From: an uncultured Desulfovibrio sp.
GTDB taxonomy: Bacteria; Desulfobacterota; Desulfovibrionia; Desulfovibrionales; Desulfovibrionaceae
Reading direction: 5' to 3'
DNA: 6,889 bases
Assembly (NCBI GenBank): GCA_900550745.1
Contig: URTO01000105.1
Span: forward strand, 1-6,889
Shown here: positions 1-5,938 of the stretch, one piece after another
How positions within the stretch are numbered: the first letter of the stretch is position 1
Layout of the letters: the number at the start of each line of letters is the position of its first letter
The notes under the pieces: generated by a model
What the model saw: the letters and a program-made list of their open reading frames with translations, nothing else
The model's database searches: none
What the model was told of the DNA's origin: nothing
Program-made: the position numbers and the translations under genes

Positions 1-856
1 GGATAAAACGTACGAGGTCGCCCTTGCGGGCAGCCCAGTCGGGGGCGACGAGCTCGCCGGGGGCCGGATCGGCGACGACGCGGTGGATGATGATGTCGGG
101 GCGGAGTTCCGTAAGGGCATCCACGGCAAGCTCAATGTAGGCGCCCTCCGTCAGCGGGACGTAGCCGCCGGAACGGTAGGCCCGCTCAAGCGCCGTGTTC
201 CGGCAAACATAGACGTTGTGCAGCTTGACCCCGTGGACGGGCAGGGCGTTGAGGCGGCGAACGGTGGCGTGTACGTCGTCCGGCGTTTCTCCGGGAAGGC
301 CGAGCATGAGGTGCGCGCAGACCTGCACGTCGGTTTTTTCCGCCAGTTCGATGGCCCGCGCCGAGGCCGCCGCGTCGTGCCCCCGGTTGATGCGCCGCAG
401 GGTGGCGTCGTTCAGGGTCTGAACCCCAAGCTCAAGCCATTTTTCTTTCCACGGCGCGGCTCCGAGGAGAGCCATTTTTTCGGCGTCGAGGCAGTCGGGC
501 CGGGTTCCCACGGAAATCCCGGCGAGATCGGGCAGGGTGCGGAAAATCTTCAGCATCGCCGCAAGCCGCGAGGCGGGGCCGTAGGTATTGGAAAAAGATT
601 GCAGGTACGCGAGGAACAACGAGGCCCGGTTGGACTTGCGGAAGTGTTCGCGCCAGTATTCCCATTGGGCGGGGAGGTTCATCCCGGCAAGGCCGAGCCC
701 GGAGCCGGAACCTATGGCGTTGCAGAAGGTGCAGCCCGCACGGGAGAGCGTCCCGTCACGGTTGGGGCAGCTTGCCCCGGCGTCGAGGGGGATTTTCTGG
801 ACCCGCTGGCCGAAGCGTTGGCGGAGATGGACGGTGAACGTGTTCCATGTATGCAT
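1..856 (-). CDS. TIGR01212-family radical SAM protein (YhcC-like), 3' end outside the window
   Basis: The minus strand encodes 285 residues before the window edge, with no stop. The family's usual length is about 300-320, so roughly the last 20-35 residues are missing. Visible motifs in order: a Cys set C30, C42 and C45 (CPNRDGT...GCTFC) of the Elp3-like type that should bind the 4Fe-4S cluster and SAM; GTRPDC at 117-122; WLELGVQ at 140-146; INRGHD at 156-161; GLPGE at 186-190; GVKLH at 209-213; IIHR at 256-259. These are hallmarks of E. coli YhcC and B. subtilis YtqA. The exact reaction cannot be read from the sequence. I recall that YtqA has been linked to wobble-uridine tRNA modification, but transferring that here is inference. 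The start at 856 (MHTWNTF) is preceded by GAAAGG with a 9-nt spacer and matches the family N-terminus. An in-frame ATG at 904, preceded by AAGG, would add 16 non-conserved residues and cannot be excluded. The gene is divergent from mreB with no evident functional link. Confidence 0.9.
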   Translation of the reverse strand, partial: MHTWNTFTVHLRQRFGQRVQKIPLDAGASCPNRDGTLSRAGCTFCNAIGSGSGLGLAGMNLPAQWEYWREHFRKSNRASLFLAYLQSFSNTYGPASRLAAMLKIFRTLPDLAGISVGTRPDCLDAEKMALLGAAPWKEKWLELGVQTLNDATLRRINRGHDAAASARAIELAEKTDVQVCAHLMLGLPGETPDDVHATVRRLNALPVHGVKLHNVYVCRNTALERAYRSGGYVPLTEGAYIELAVDALTELRPDIIIHRVVADPAPGELVAPDWAARKGDLVRFI

Positions 857-934
857 CAAAACGGGCCTTTCGGTCGGACAGCCGCCAACGCGGTGGCGGT
901 ACATTTATTTTGACCTTGATTGTTATACATTGAA

Positions 935-963
935 AATATTTACTATATGTTGTAGTTTGCCAA
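935..963 (-). promoter_or_regulatory. Candidate sigma70-type promoter for the radical SAM gene
   Basis: Read on the minus strand, TTGGCA (963-958, 5 of 6 to TTGACA) is followed after 17 nt by AATATT (940-935, 4 of 6 to TATAAT). It sits in the AT-rich patch just upstream of both possible start codons. A second -10-like TATAAC (927-922) lies nearer the gene but lacks a good -35. This is assigned by eye only. Confidence 0.35.
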
Positions 964-982
964 AACCGGCGGGAGCTTGCTC

Positions 983-1012
983 TTGACAGCGGGGCGTTTT
1001 TGGCCCAACACT
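983..1012 (+). promoter_or_regulatory. Candidate promoter for the mre genes
   Basis: A perfect -35 hexamer TTGACA (983-988) points toward mreB. The best -10 at 18-nt spacing is AACACT (1007-1012), which matches TATAAT at only 3 of 6 positions. The element may therefore need an activator or may not be a promoter. An alternative plus-strand pair is TTGATT (916-921) with TTTACT (939-944) at 17-nt spacing. Confidence 0.3.
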
Positions 1013-1131
1013 TCGCGACTGAACTAAGCTACCTGCAAAATGGAAAGCTGAAAAGAGCGTGCGGTTTCCGTAAACGAACCGGCGCGCCAGTTCCCTCCGG
1101 CTCTCCTAATTTCCACTTCCGGTACTGATTG

Positions 1132-1147
1132 AAGATCGACAGATCTT
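1132..1147. repeat. 6-bp inverted repeat in the mreB leader
   Basis: AAGATC and GATCTT are perfect complements separated by GACA, ending 36 nt before the mreB start codon. It could be a small operator or a weak RNA hairpin. At 6 bp it may also be chance. Confidence 0.3.
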
Positions 1148-1183
1148 GTTTGGCCCATAGAGAAGACAAGTGAGCAATCCTGT

Positions 1184-2227
1184 ATGCCAAAACTCGTGAA
1201 TTTCATTCTCGGCGCGTTTTCCAATGATCTCGCCATCGACTTGGGAACCGCCAATACCTGCGTGTACGTGAAGGGGCAGGGCATCGTCCTGCGCGAACCC
1301 TCCGTCGTCGCCGTCAAGAAGGACTCTCGCGGCAACAGCGTGGTGTTGGCCGTCGGTCAGGACGCCAAGCGCATGCTTGGGCGTACCCCGGGCAATATTC
1401 AGGCTATCCGCCCCATGAAGGACGGGGTCATCGCCGATTTTGAAGTGACCGAAGCCATGCTTCGCCATTTTATCTCTAAGGTGCACAATTCCCGCCGCCA
1501 CCTTGTCCGTCCCCGGATCATGGTGTGCGTGCCTACCGGCATCACGCAGGTGGAAAAGCGCGCGGTGAAGGAATCCGCCCAGAGCGCGGGCGCCCGCGAA
1601 GTCTATCTTATTGAAGAGCCCATGGCCGCCGCCATCGGCGCCAACCTCCCGATTCAGGAGCCCACCTCCAACATGGTGGTGGACATCGGGGGCGGCACCA
1701 CGGAAGTCGCGGTCATTTCCCTGTCGGGCATCGTGTATTCCCGCTCGGTGCGCGTCGGCGGCGACAAGATGGACGAATCCATCATGACGCACGTAAAACG
1801 CAAATACAACATGCTGATCGGCGAGTCCTCCGCTGAAGAGATCAAGATCAAGATCGCCTCCGCCTATCCTATGGACCCCGAACAGCAGATCGAGGTCAAG
1901 GGCCGCGATCTCGTGACCGGCATCCCGCAGAACATCATCATCACCTCGGAGGAAGTCCGCAAGGCCATTTCCGAACAGGTGGACAGCATCGTCCAGGCCG
2001 TGCGCATCGCCCTTGAACAGACCCCCCCGGAACTCGCCGCCGACATCGTGGATCGCGGCATCGTCCTTACCGGCGGCGGCGCGCTGCTCAAGGGGTTGGA
2101 TCAGCTCCTGCGCGAAGAAACCTCCCTGCCCATCACCGTGGTGGAGGATCCGCTGTCCACGGTCGTCATGGGCACCGGCCGCGCGCTCGACAACCTCAAT
2201 GAACTCGGCGACGTCTGTATTGACTGA
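1184..2227 (+). CDS. mreB: Rod shape-determining protein MreB (bacterial actin homologue)
   Basis: The 347-residue product matches the usual MreB length of 335-350. It polymerises with ATP into antiparallel filaments on the inner membrane face and orients the RodA-PBP2 elongation machinery. Residues 1-14 (MPKLVNFILGAFSN) can form the amphipathic membrane-binding helix typical of Gram-negative MreB. The actin-fold nucleotide motifs are intact: phosphate 1 DLAIDLGTANT at 15-25, the EEPMAAAIG segment at 144-152, phosphate 2 VVDIGGGTTEVAV at 165-177, and the adenosine motif GIVLTGGGALLKGL at 292-305. The start has only a weak ribosome site (GTGAG, 9-nt spacer) but matches the family N-terminus. 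It is first in the series and is separated from mreC by a 132-nt structured spacer, unlike the overlapping mreC-mreD-mrdA. The sequence closely resembles Desulfovibrio MreB as I remember it. Confidence 0.98.
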   Translation: MPKLVNFILGAFSNDLAIDLGTANTCVYVKGQGIVLREPSVVAVKKDSRGNSVVLAVGQDAKRMLGRTPGNIQAIRPMKDGVIADFEVTEAMLRHFISKVHNSRRHLVRPRIMVCVPTGITQVEKRAVKESAQSAGAREVYLIEEPMAAAIGANLPIQEPTSNMVVDIGGGTTEVAVISLSGIVYSRSVRVGGDKMDESIMTHVKRKYNMLIGESSAEEIKIKIASAYPMDPEQQIEVKGRDLVTGIPQNIIITSEEVRKAISEQVDSIVQAVRIALEQTPPELAADIVDRGIVLTGGGALLKGLDQLLREETSLPITVVEDPLSTVVMGTGRALDNLNELGDVCID

Positions 2228-2233
2228 TAGCGC

Positions 2234-2259
2234 GCCTGCCGGGGGATGCCCCCGCAGGC
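2234..2259 (+). terminator. GC-rich hairpin just after mreB (possible attenuator)
   Basis: The arms 2234-2245 and 2249-2259 pair over 11 bp with one bulged C and the loop ATG. The left arm begins 7 nt after the mreB stop codon. Only three Ts follow the stem, so it is a poor canonical intrinsic terminator. It is better read as a partial terminator or as a 3' stabiliser of mreB mRNA. Confidence 0.45.
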
Positions 2260-2262
2260 TTT

Positions 2263-2302
2263 CCGGCCCGCAGCCCGCTTCCCTGCCGGCTCTGCGGGCC
2301 GG
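2263..2302 (+). repeat. Perfect 11-bp inverted repeat in the mreB-mreC spacer
   Basis: CCGGCCCGCAG (2263-2273) and CTGCGGGCCGG (2292-2302) are exact reverse complements around an 18-nt loop. Almost every pair is G-C, so a very stable RNA stem is expected. No U-tract follows. A third small stem, CCGCC/GGCGG at 2327-2340 with loop CATC, lies 19 nt before the mreC start. Confidence 0.6.
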
Positions 2303-2359
2303 TTCATCCCCGCCTTCCGCTGGATTCCGCCCATCGGCGGGCCTTTCTCCGGACAAAGC

Positions 2360-3382
2360 ATGTCTCCCAAGCACATCCTGCTGATTCCCGCCCTTGCGCT
2401 GTTGATGTACCTCGGTATGTACAGTTGGAACCAGCGCACCCATATCCTCGACAACTTCGCGGCCAATACAGGGCTCGAAGCCTCGGGCGTCGTCCTCAAG
2501 TCGGTGCGCATGGTGCAGGACACGGTCATGGGGGCGTGGAACCGTTATCTTGATCTCGTGGACGTGCGTGAGGAGAATGACGAGCTCAAGAAGCAGGTCG
2601 AACAGCTCCGCCATAAGCTGCTGATGGCCTCTGAGGAGCGTGCCGAGCTCATCCGCCTGCGCCGCCTGCTGACGCTTACGCCGCCGGAAGGCTGGCAGAC
2701 GCTTGGGGCCCGTGTGCTCGCCGGGCGCATGGGGGCGAATTCCGCGCTGGCGTCCGTGCTCATCGGGCGCGGGTACATGACGGGAGCCATTCCGGGAACG
2801 CCGGTCATGACCCCGCAGGGCGTCGCGGGCCGGGTGCTGCGGGCCGGGCCGAGTTCGGCCACGGTGCTCCTGCTCGTCGATCCGGGGAGCCGTATCGCGG
2901 TGATCAGCCAAGAGAGCCGCATTCAGGGCATACTCGTGGGCGGCGGCCCGGACAAGCCGCTGGAGATGCGTTTCGTGTCGCACAACGATGTGATCCGCGC
3001 CGGTGAAATTCTGGTCACATCCGGCCTCGACGATGCGTTCCCCAAAGGGATCCCCGTGGCGCGGGTATTGTCGGCAACGCCTTCGGATCTTTCATCGTTT
3101 CAGACCATTCAGGCCGTTCCGCTGGCGACGTTGTCCGAGCTTGAAGAAGTGCTGCTCATTTCCCGTGTGGAAGGTTCCGGCGTTTCCGGCTCGTTGTCCG
3201 GCGTGCTGGGGGCGCCGCGCCAGTCCTCGGCCGATCCGGCGGGCGGCCCCGCCGTGCAGCGCGCACAGCCCCAGCCCGGCCAGCAGGGATCGACGATCCC
3301 CGGCCCGCCCCGTCCCGACGCGCCGTTTTTCCTGAGCGGCCCGACGCCCCCGCCCGGGCTGCCGCTGCGGGGCCGTCCATGA
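2360..3382 (+). CDS. mreC: Rod shape-determining protein MreC
   Basis: A 340-residue bitopic inner-membrane protein that contacts PBP2 in the periplasm and activates RodA-PBP2. Residues 5-21 (HILLIPALALLMYLGMY) form the single membrane segment after a very short cytoplasmic start. A coiled coil follows at ~65-103 (REENDELKKQVEQLRHKLL), which drives dimerisation in known MreC proteins. The periplasmic beta-domain spans ~110-270, with GxxGRV-type elements (QGVAGRV at 153-159) and DPGSRIAV at 174-181. Residues ~272-340 are a low-complexity Ser/Gly/Pro/Gln tail with no domain. The start at 2360 puts the membrane segment near the N-terminus and has a partial ribosome site (GGA, 6 nt upstream). The same frame stays open back to ATG 2246, which would add 38 Pro/Arg-rich residues; that ATG is the loop of the upstream hairpin and I do not favour it. 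The stop overlaps the mreD start (ATGA). Confidence 0.93.
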   Translation: MSPKHILLIPALALLMYLGMYSWNQRTHILDNFAANTGLEASGVVLKSVRMVQDTVMGAWNRYLDLVDVREENDELKKQVEQLRHKLLMASEERAELIRLRRLLTLTPPEGWQTLGARVLAGRMGANSALASVLIGRGYMTGAIPGTPVMTPQGVAGRVLRAGPSSATVLLLVDPGSRIAVISQESRIQGILVGGGPDKPLEMRFVSHNDVIRAGEILVTSGLDDAFPKGIPVARVLSATPSDLSSFQTIQAVPLATLSELEEVLLISRVEGSGVSGSLSGVLGAPRQSSADPAGGPAVQRAQPQPGQQGSTIPGPPRPDAPFFLSGPTPPPGLPLRGRP

Positions 3383-3849
3383 CGCTCAACATCCTGTGGT
3401 GGGCGGCCTTTTTCGTGCTCGGCCTCGCCCTCCAGCAGGCGCTGCCCGGCACGGACGTCTTGGTCGCCGGTTTGTTTCTGGCTTTGCAGGAGCGCCGTCC
3501 TTTCCAGCTTGCCGTGGTGCTGTTCGCGCTCATCCTCGTTCAAGAGGGCGTGGGCACGTTGGATTTCGGCACGTCCGTTCTTTGGTACCTTTTGGTCATT
3601 ACGCTCTTTTTCGCCGGGCGCTGGATGTTTGAAACGGAAAACTGGCTGTTCGTGCTGCTCCTCAGCGGCTGTATCGGCTTGGCGCATTACGGCGTCATCT
3701 GGCTCATGACGCGGCTTCAGTTTATTCCTCTCGATATGACGCGGCTGCTTGACGAAAGCATCCTTCAGGCGCTGCTGACGCCGTTTGTCTGGCAATGCAG
3801 CATGATGGCGCGCCGGTGGGTGGTTCCCAATGAAAACAATACAGCTTGA
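3379..3849 (+). CDS. mreD: Rod shape-determining protein MreD
   Basis: The 156-residue, strongly hydrophobic protein fits MreD in size (~160) and position. MreD is a polytopic inner-membrane partner of MreC whose molecular activity is poorly defined. Likely membrane segments lie at ~4-22, 26-37, 41-57, 66-80, 88-110 and 129-141, with charged turns such as QERRP at 37-41 and RWMFETEN at 81-88. MreD is weakly conserved, so the call rests on size, membrane pattern and its place between mreC and mrdA rather than on motifs. The start codon shares ATGA with the mreC stop, and there is only a weak G-rich ribosome site, so translational coupling is likely. The last 20 nt overlap the mrdA start. Confidence 0.9.
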   Translation: MTLNILWWAAFFVLGLALQQALPGTDVLVAGLFLALQERRPFQLAVVLFALILVQEGVGTLDFGTSVLWYLLVITLFFAGRWMFETENWLFVLLLSGCIGLAHYGVIWLMTRLQFIPLDMTRLLDESILQALLTPFVWQCSMMARRWVVPNENNTA

Positions 3850-5662
3850 AACCGAAGGCTACCAGCCGCCCAAGAGCGGGCTTATCCTGTTGCAGTGCCT
3901 TGTCGGTTTGCTGTTCTTCACGTTCGTCATCCGGTTTTGGTACCTCCAGATCCACCGTGGGGCCGATTTTGCGCAGCAGGCGCAGGCCAACCACCTGCGG
4001 CAGGAGTCGGTATACGCCTCGCGGGGCCTTATCCGTGACGTGAAGGGCACGCTGCTTGCCGAAAACCGCCCCGCCTTCGGGCTGGCCCTGATCCGGGAAG
4101 ACTGCAAGGACATTTCCTCCACCTTGGCGCAGGTCAGCGAATGGGCGGGCATCCCGCTGGAGCAGCTTGCCAACCGTTTTCAGCAGGACAGGCGCAAGGT
4201 GAAGCCTTTCGAGCCGATCCTTTTGCTCAACGACATGCCTTTCGATCAGGTCGCGCGCATTGAGGCGCAGCTCATGCACTGGCCGGGGCTGGAAATCGTC
4301 ACCCGTTCCAAGCGCTATTATCCCGAAGGCAAGGAGTTCGCGCATATCCTCGGCTATGTGGCGGAAGCCAACGAGCGGGAGCTTGCCGCCGATCCGTACC
4401 TTGCCCTCGGCGACACGGTGGGCAAGCAAGGGCTTGAGTATGTGTTCGAGCAGCGTCTGCGCGGGCACAAGGGGCTGTACAACGTCGAAGTCGACGTCCT
4501 TGGGCGTTCCCTCGGCAAGACGCTGGTTGAAGAGCCGCAGAACGGGGAAAACCTTCAGCTTTCCCTCGACACCAAGCTGCAAAAGCAGCTCGCGGCGCTG
4601 CTCGGCGATCAGACGGGCAGCATTGTGGTCATGGAGCCGCAGACGGGCCGGCTTTTGGCGCTGGTGACGAACCCTTCCTACGACAACAACGTGTTTGTCG
4701 GCGGCCTGTCCCAGAAGGACTGGGTGGCGCTGCGCGACGATCCCTTCCATCCGCTCCAGAACCGGGCCATCCAGAGCGTATACCCGCCCGGCTCGGTCTG
4801 GAAACTCATGATGGTCGGGATGTTCCTCAAGGAGGGCATCTCCCCCTCGTTCCGGGTCGTGTGTACCGGCTCCGTGAAGCTCGGCAACCGGGAATTCCGG
4901 TGCTGGAGGAGGGGGGGGCATGGATCCGTGGACATGATCCAGTCGCTTCTGCATTCGTGCGACGTGTATTATTATGTGCTCGGCGAAAAACTCGGCATCA
5001 ACCGCATCGAGCAATTTGCCAAGGCGTGCGGGTTCGGCGCGCCTACGGGCATCGATCTGCCGCATGAGAAATCCGGCCTTGTGCCGTCGAGGGCATGGAA
5101 GAAGCGCCGTTCGGGTGAGCCGTGGTATCGGGGGGAAACGCTTAATGTTTCCATCGGGCAGGGGTACACGCTGGTGACGCCGCTCCAGATGGCGAATTTC
5201 GTGAGCGCGCTGCTCAACGGCGGCAAGCTGATGAAGCCTCAGCTTCTGGCCGATGCCAAGCCGGAAGTGCGGGGGGAGATCCCCTTCAGCGAAGAGGCCC
5301 GCAAGCTGGTATTGGAAGGCATGCGCGTTACGGCGGATGTCGGTACTGCCAAGGTTCTGCGCCGCACGGACGCCGTTATCGGCGGCAAGACGGGGACTGC
5401 GCAGGTCGTCAAGATCCGCATGGTCGGCGAGCGCCGGCAGCGTACGGCGGAAATGGCGTATCTGGAGCGCGACCACGCATGGATTGCCTCATACGGCCGC
5501 AAGGACGGAAAGGATGTGGTCGTTGTCGTCATGCTGGAGCACGGGGGCGGCGGCAGTTCGGCGGCCGGCCCGGTAGCCCGTGACGTATATAACATTCTTT
5601 ACGGGACTCCGCTTGGGCCGCAGCCGCAGAGGGCGGCAGCCCGCACGGTGCGCGAGGATTGA
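3830..5662 (+). CDS. mrdA: Penicillin-binding protein 2 (elongasome D,D-transpeptidase)
   Basis: A class B PBP of 610 residues, close to E. coli PBP2 (633). It cross-links lateral-wall peptidoglycan made by RodA. One membrane anchor lies at ~17-36 (GLILLQCLVGLLFFTFVIRF). The pedestal domain runs from ~60 to 245 and includes SRGLIRDVKGTLLAENRP at 64-81. The transpeptidase domain runs from ~260 to 595 with the full catalytic set: S322-V-W-K325 (nucleophile and base), S376-C-D378 (SxN motif, PBP2-style), and K520-T-G (KTGTAQV). C345, C358, H364 and C377 are arranged like the zinc ligands described in PBP2 of other Gram-negatives. The start at 3830 lies inside mreD behind a weak GGTGG site, implying coupling. 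The C-terminus after ~595 is a short unstructured tail. Codons 360-363 read AGG AGG GGG GGG, with the preceding codons giving a GGAGGAGG stretch and an eight-G run, unlike the CGC/CGT and GGC use elsewhere. Confidence 0.97.
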   Translation: MKTIQLETEGYQPPKSGLILLQCLVGLLFFTFVIRFWYLQIHRGADFAQQAQANHLRQESVYASRGLIRDVKGTLLAENRPAFGLALIREDCKDISSTLAQVSEWAGIPLEQLANRFQQDRRKVKPFEPILLLNDMPFDQVARIEAQLMHWPGLEIVTRSKRYYPEGKEFAHILGYVAEANERELAADPYLALGDTVGKQGLEYVFEQRLRGHKGLYNVEVDVLGRSLGKTLVEEPQNGENLQLSLDTKLQKQLAALLGDQTGSIVVMEPQTGRLLALVTNPSYDNNVFVGGLSQKDWVALRDDPFHPLQNRAIQSVYPPGSVWKLMMVGMFLKEGISPSFRVVCTGSVKLGNREFRCWRRGGHGSVDMIQSLLHSCDVYYYVLGEKLGINRIEQFAKACGFGAPTGIDLPHEKSGLVPSRAWKKRRSGEPWYRGETLNVSIGQGYTLVTPLQMANFVSALLNGGKLMKPQLLADAKPEVRGEIPFSEEARKLVLEGMRVTADVGTAKVLRRTDAVIGGKTGTAQVVKIRMVGERRQRTAEMAYLERDHAWIASYGRKDGKDVVVVVMLEHGGGGSSAAGPVARDVYNILYGTPLGPQPQRAAARTVRED

Positions 5663-5663
5663 T

Positions 5664-5718
5664 TGCGGAATGAGGCGGGGGAGGGGCTTTCCGTACCCCC
5701 CCTCGGCCTCTATTCGCA
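5664..5718 (+). repeat. Imperfect long hairpin after mrdA
   Basis: The segment starting TGCGGAATGAGGC (5664-5676) can pair with GCCTCTATTCGCA (5706-5718) with two small bulges, and the G-rich 5677-5686 with C/T-rich 5696-5703 inside it. There is no following T-run, so it is not a clear intrinsic terminator. Bases 5715-5718 are also part of a second, perfect stem (5715-5750), so the two structures compete. Confidence 0.4.
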
Positions 5719-5750
5719 GAACATCGACGCTATCGGATTCCCGTTCTGCG
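5715..5750 (+). repeat. Perfect 8-bp inverted repeat overlapping the previous hairpin
   Basis: CGCAGAAC (5715-5722) and GTTCTGCG (5743-5750) are exact reverse complements around a 20-nt loop. It shares four bases with the 3' arm of the hairpin at 5664-5718, so in RNA only one of the two could form fully. Confidence 0.4.
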
Positions 5751-5792
5751 GGCGGGCATGCCGGAAGCTTCGTTTTCTGATAAAGTATCATC

Positions 5793-5824
5793 TTGTTAAT
5801 TATCCTAATCAGGATAATTAACAA
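5793..5824. repeat. Perfect 14-bp AT-rich inverted repeat upstream of rodA
   Basis: TTGTTAATTATCCT (5793-5806) and AGGATAATTAACAA (5811-5824) are exact reverse complements with the 4-nt centre AATC. It lies in an AT-rich island (~5770-5837) inside otherwise very GC-rich sequence. A smaller dyad TGATA-AAG-TATCA (5778-5790) sits just before it. No T-run follows on either strand, so a terminator is unlikely. A regulator operator in a rodA promoter region, or a mobile-element remnant, are the main options. I could not assign a clear -35/-10 pair. Confidence 0.7.
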
Positions 5825-5864
5825 TAAAAGAAACATATTCGGGCGGTTCCGTTTGTGCCGGGGT

Positions 5865-5932
5865 CCGGGGGGCGGCTCGCCTCCCGGCGGGTGCAGGGCG
5901 GCGCCCTGCCGGGGTACGGGGCGGAGCCCCGT
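5865..5932 (+). repeat. Three tandem GC-rich hairpins (REP-like) ending at the rodA ribosome site
   Basis: Three stems follow one another: 5865-5887 (10 bp with one G-U pair, loop GCT), 5893-5909 (7 bp, loop GGC) and 5916-5932 (7 bp, loop GGA). Each contains GGGCGG at the top of the left arm, and each is preceded by a CGGGT or CGGGGT linker (the first by CGGGGT at 5859-5864), giving a clear repeated unit. The arms differ in sequence but stay complementary. This looks like a dispersed intergenic repeat family of the kind seen in GC-rich genomes, or an RNA control element. The last stem ends one base before AGGAG of rodA. Confidence 0.7.
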
Positions 5933-5933
5933 C

Positions 5934-5938
5934 AGGAG
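5934..5938 (+). promoter_or_regulatory. Ribosome binding site of rodA
   Basis: AGGAG lies 7 nt before ATG 5946, the best Shine-Dalgarno in the window. It selects 5946 over the in-frame ATG at 5952 (13-nt spacing). It starts two bases after the third hairpin (5916-5932), so that stem could affect ribosome access. Confidence 0.75.

Larger units (their letters stand above)
857..1183. other. Divergent intergenic region between the radical SAM gene and mreB
   Basis: No convincing gene lies in this 327-nt stretch. Bases ~901-960 are clearly AT-rich against a GC-rich background, as expected for promoters. It holds a candidate minus-strand promoter (935-963), a perfect TTGACA at 983-988 facing mreB, a 6-bp inverted repeat at 1132-1147, and a 9-bp direct repeat TTTGGCCCA at 999-1007 and 1149-1157. 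The leader of mreB would be long, about 165 nt, if transcription starts just after the TTGACA element. Confidence 0.6.

Noticed and set aside
83..913. A 276-codon plus-strand open frame at the left end
   Set aside because: The minus strand here encodes all YhcC-family motifs in order; the plus frame is its complement shadow.
999..1016. Possible sigma54 promoter (TTTGGCCCA near a downstream GC)
   Set aside because: The GG to GC spacing is off by one base and the -12 element is poor in both copies of the repeat.
2234..2259. Hairpin after mreB as a classic intrinsic terminator
   Set aside because: Only three Ts follow the stem, and the downstream genes have no other obvious promoter, so complete termination is unlikely. 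It is kept only as a possible attenuator.
1106..2983. A 625-codon minus-strand open frame opposite mreB and mreC
   Set aside because: It is a codon-bias shadow in GC-rich DNA. The plus strand encodes unmistakable MreB and MreC, and the antisense product is His/Gly/Ala/Asp-rich with no recognisable domain.
4920..4937. Internal start: GGAGGAGG followed by ATG at 4920 inside mrdA
   Set aside because: The frame stops after five codons (MDPWT), so it does not encode a protein.
3722..5476. A 584-codon minus-strand open frame opposite mrdA
   Set aside because: It is antisense to a full set of PBP2 motifs, has low-complexity Arg/His/Leu composition, and shows no family resemblance.
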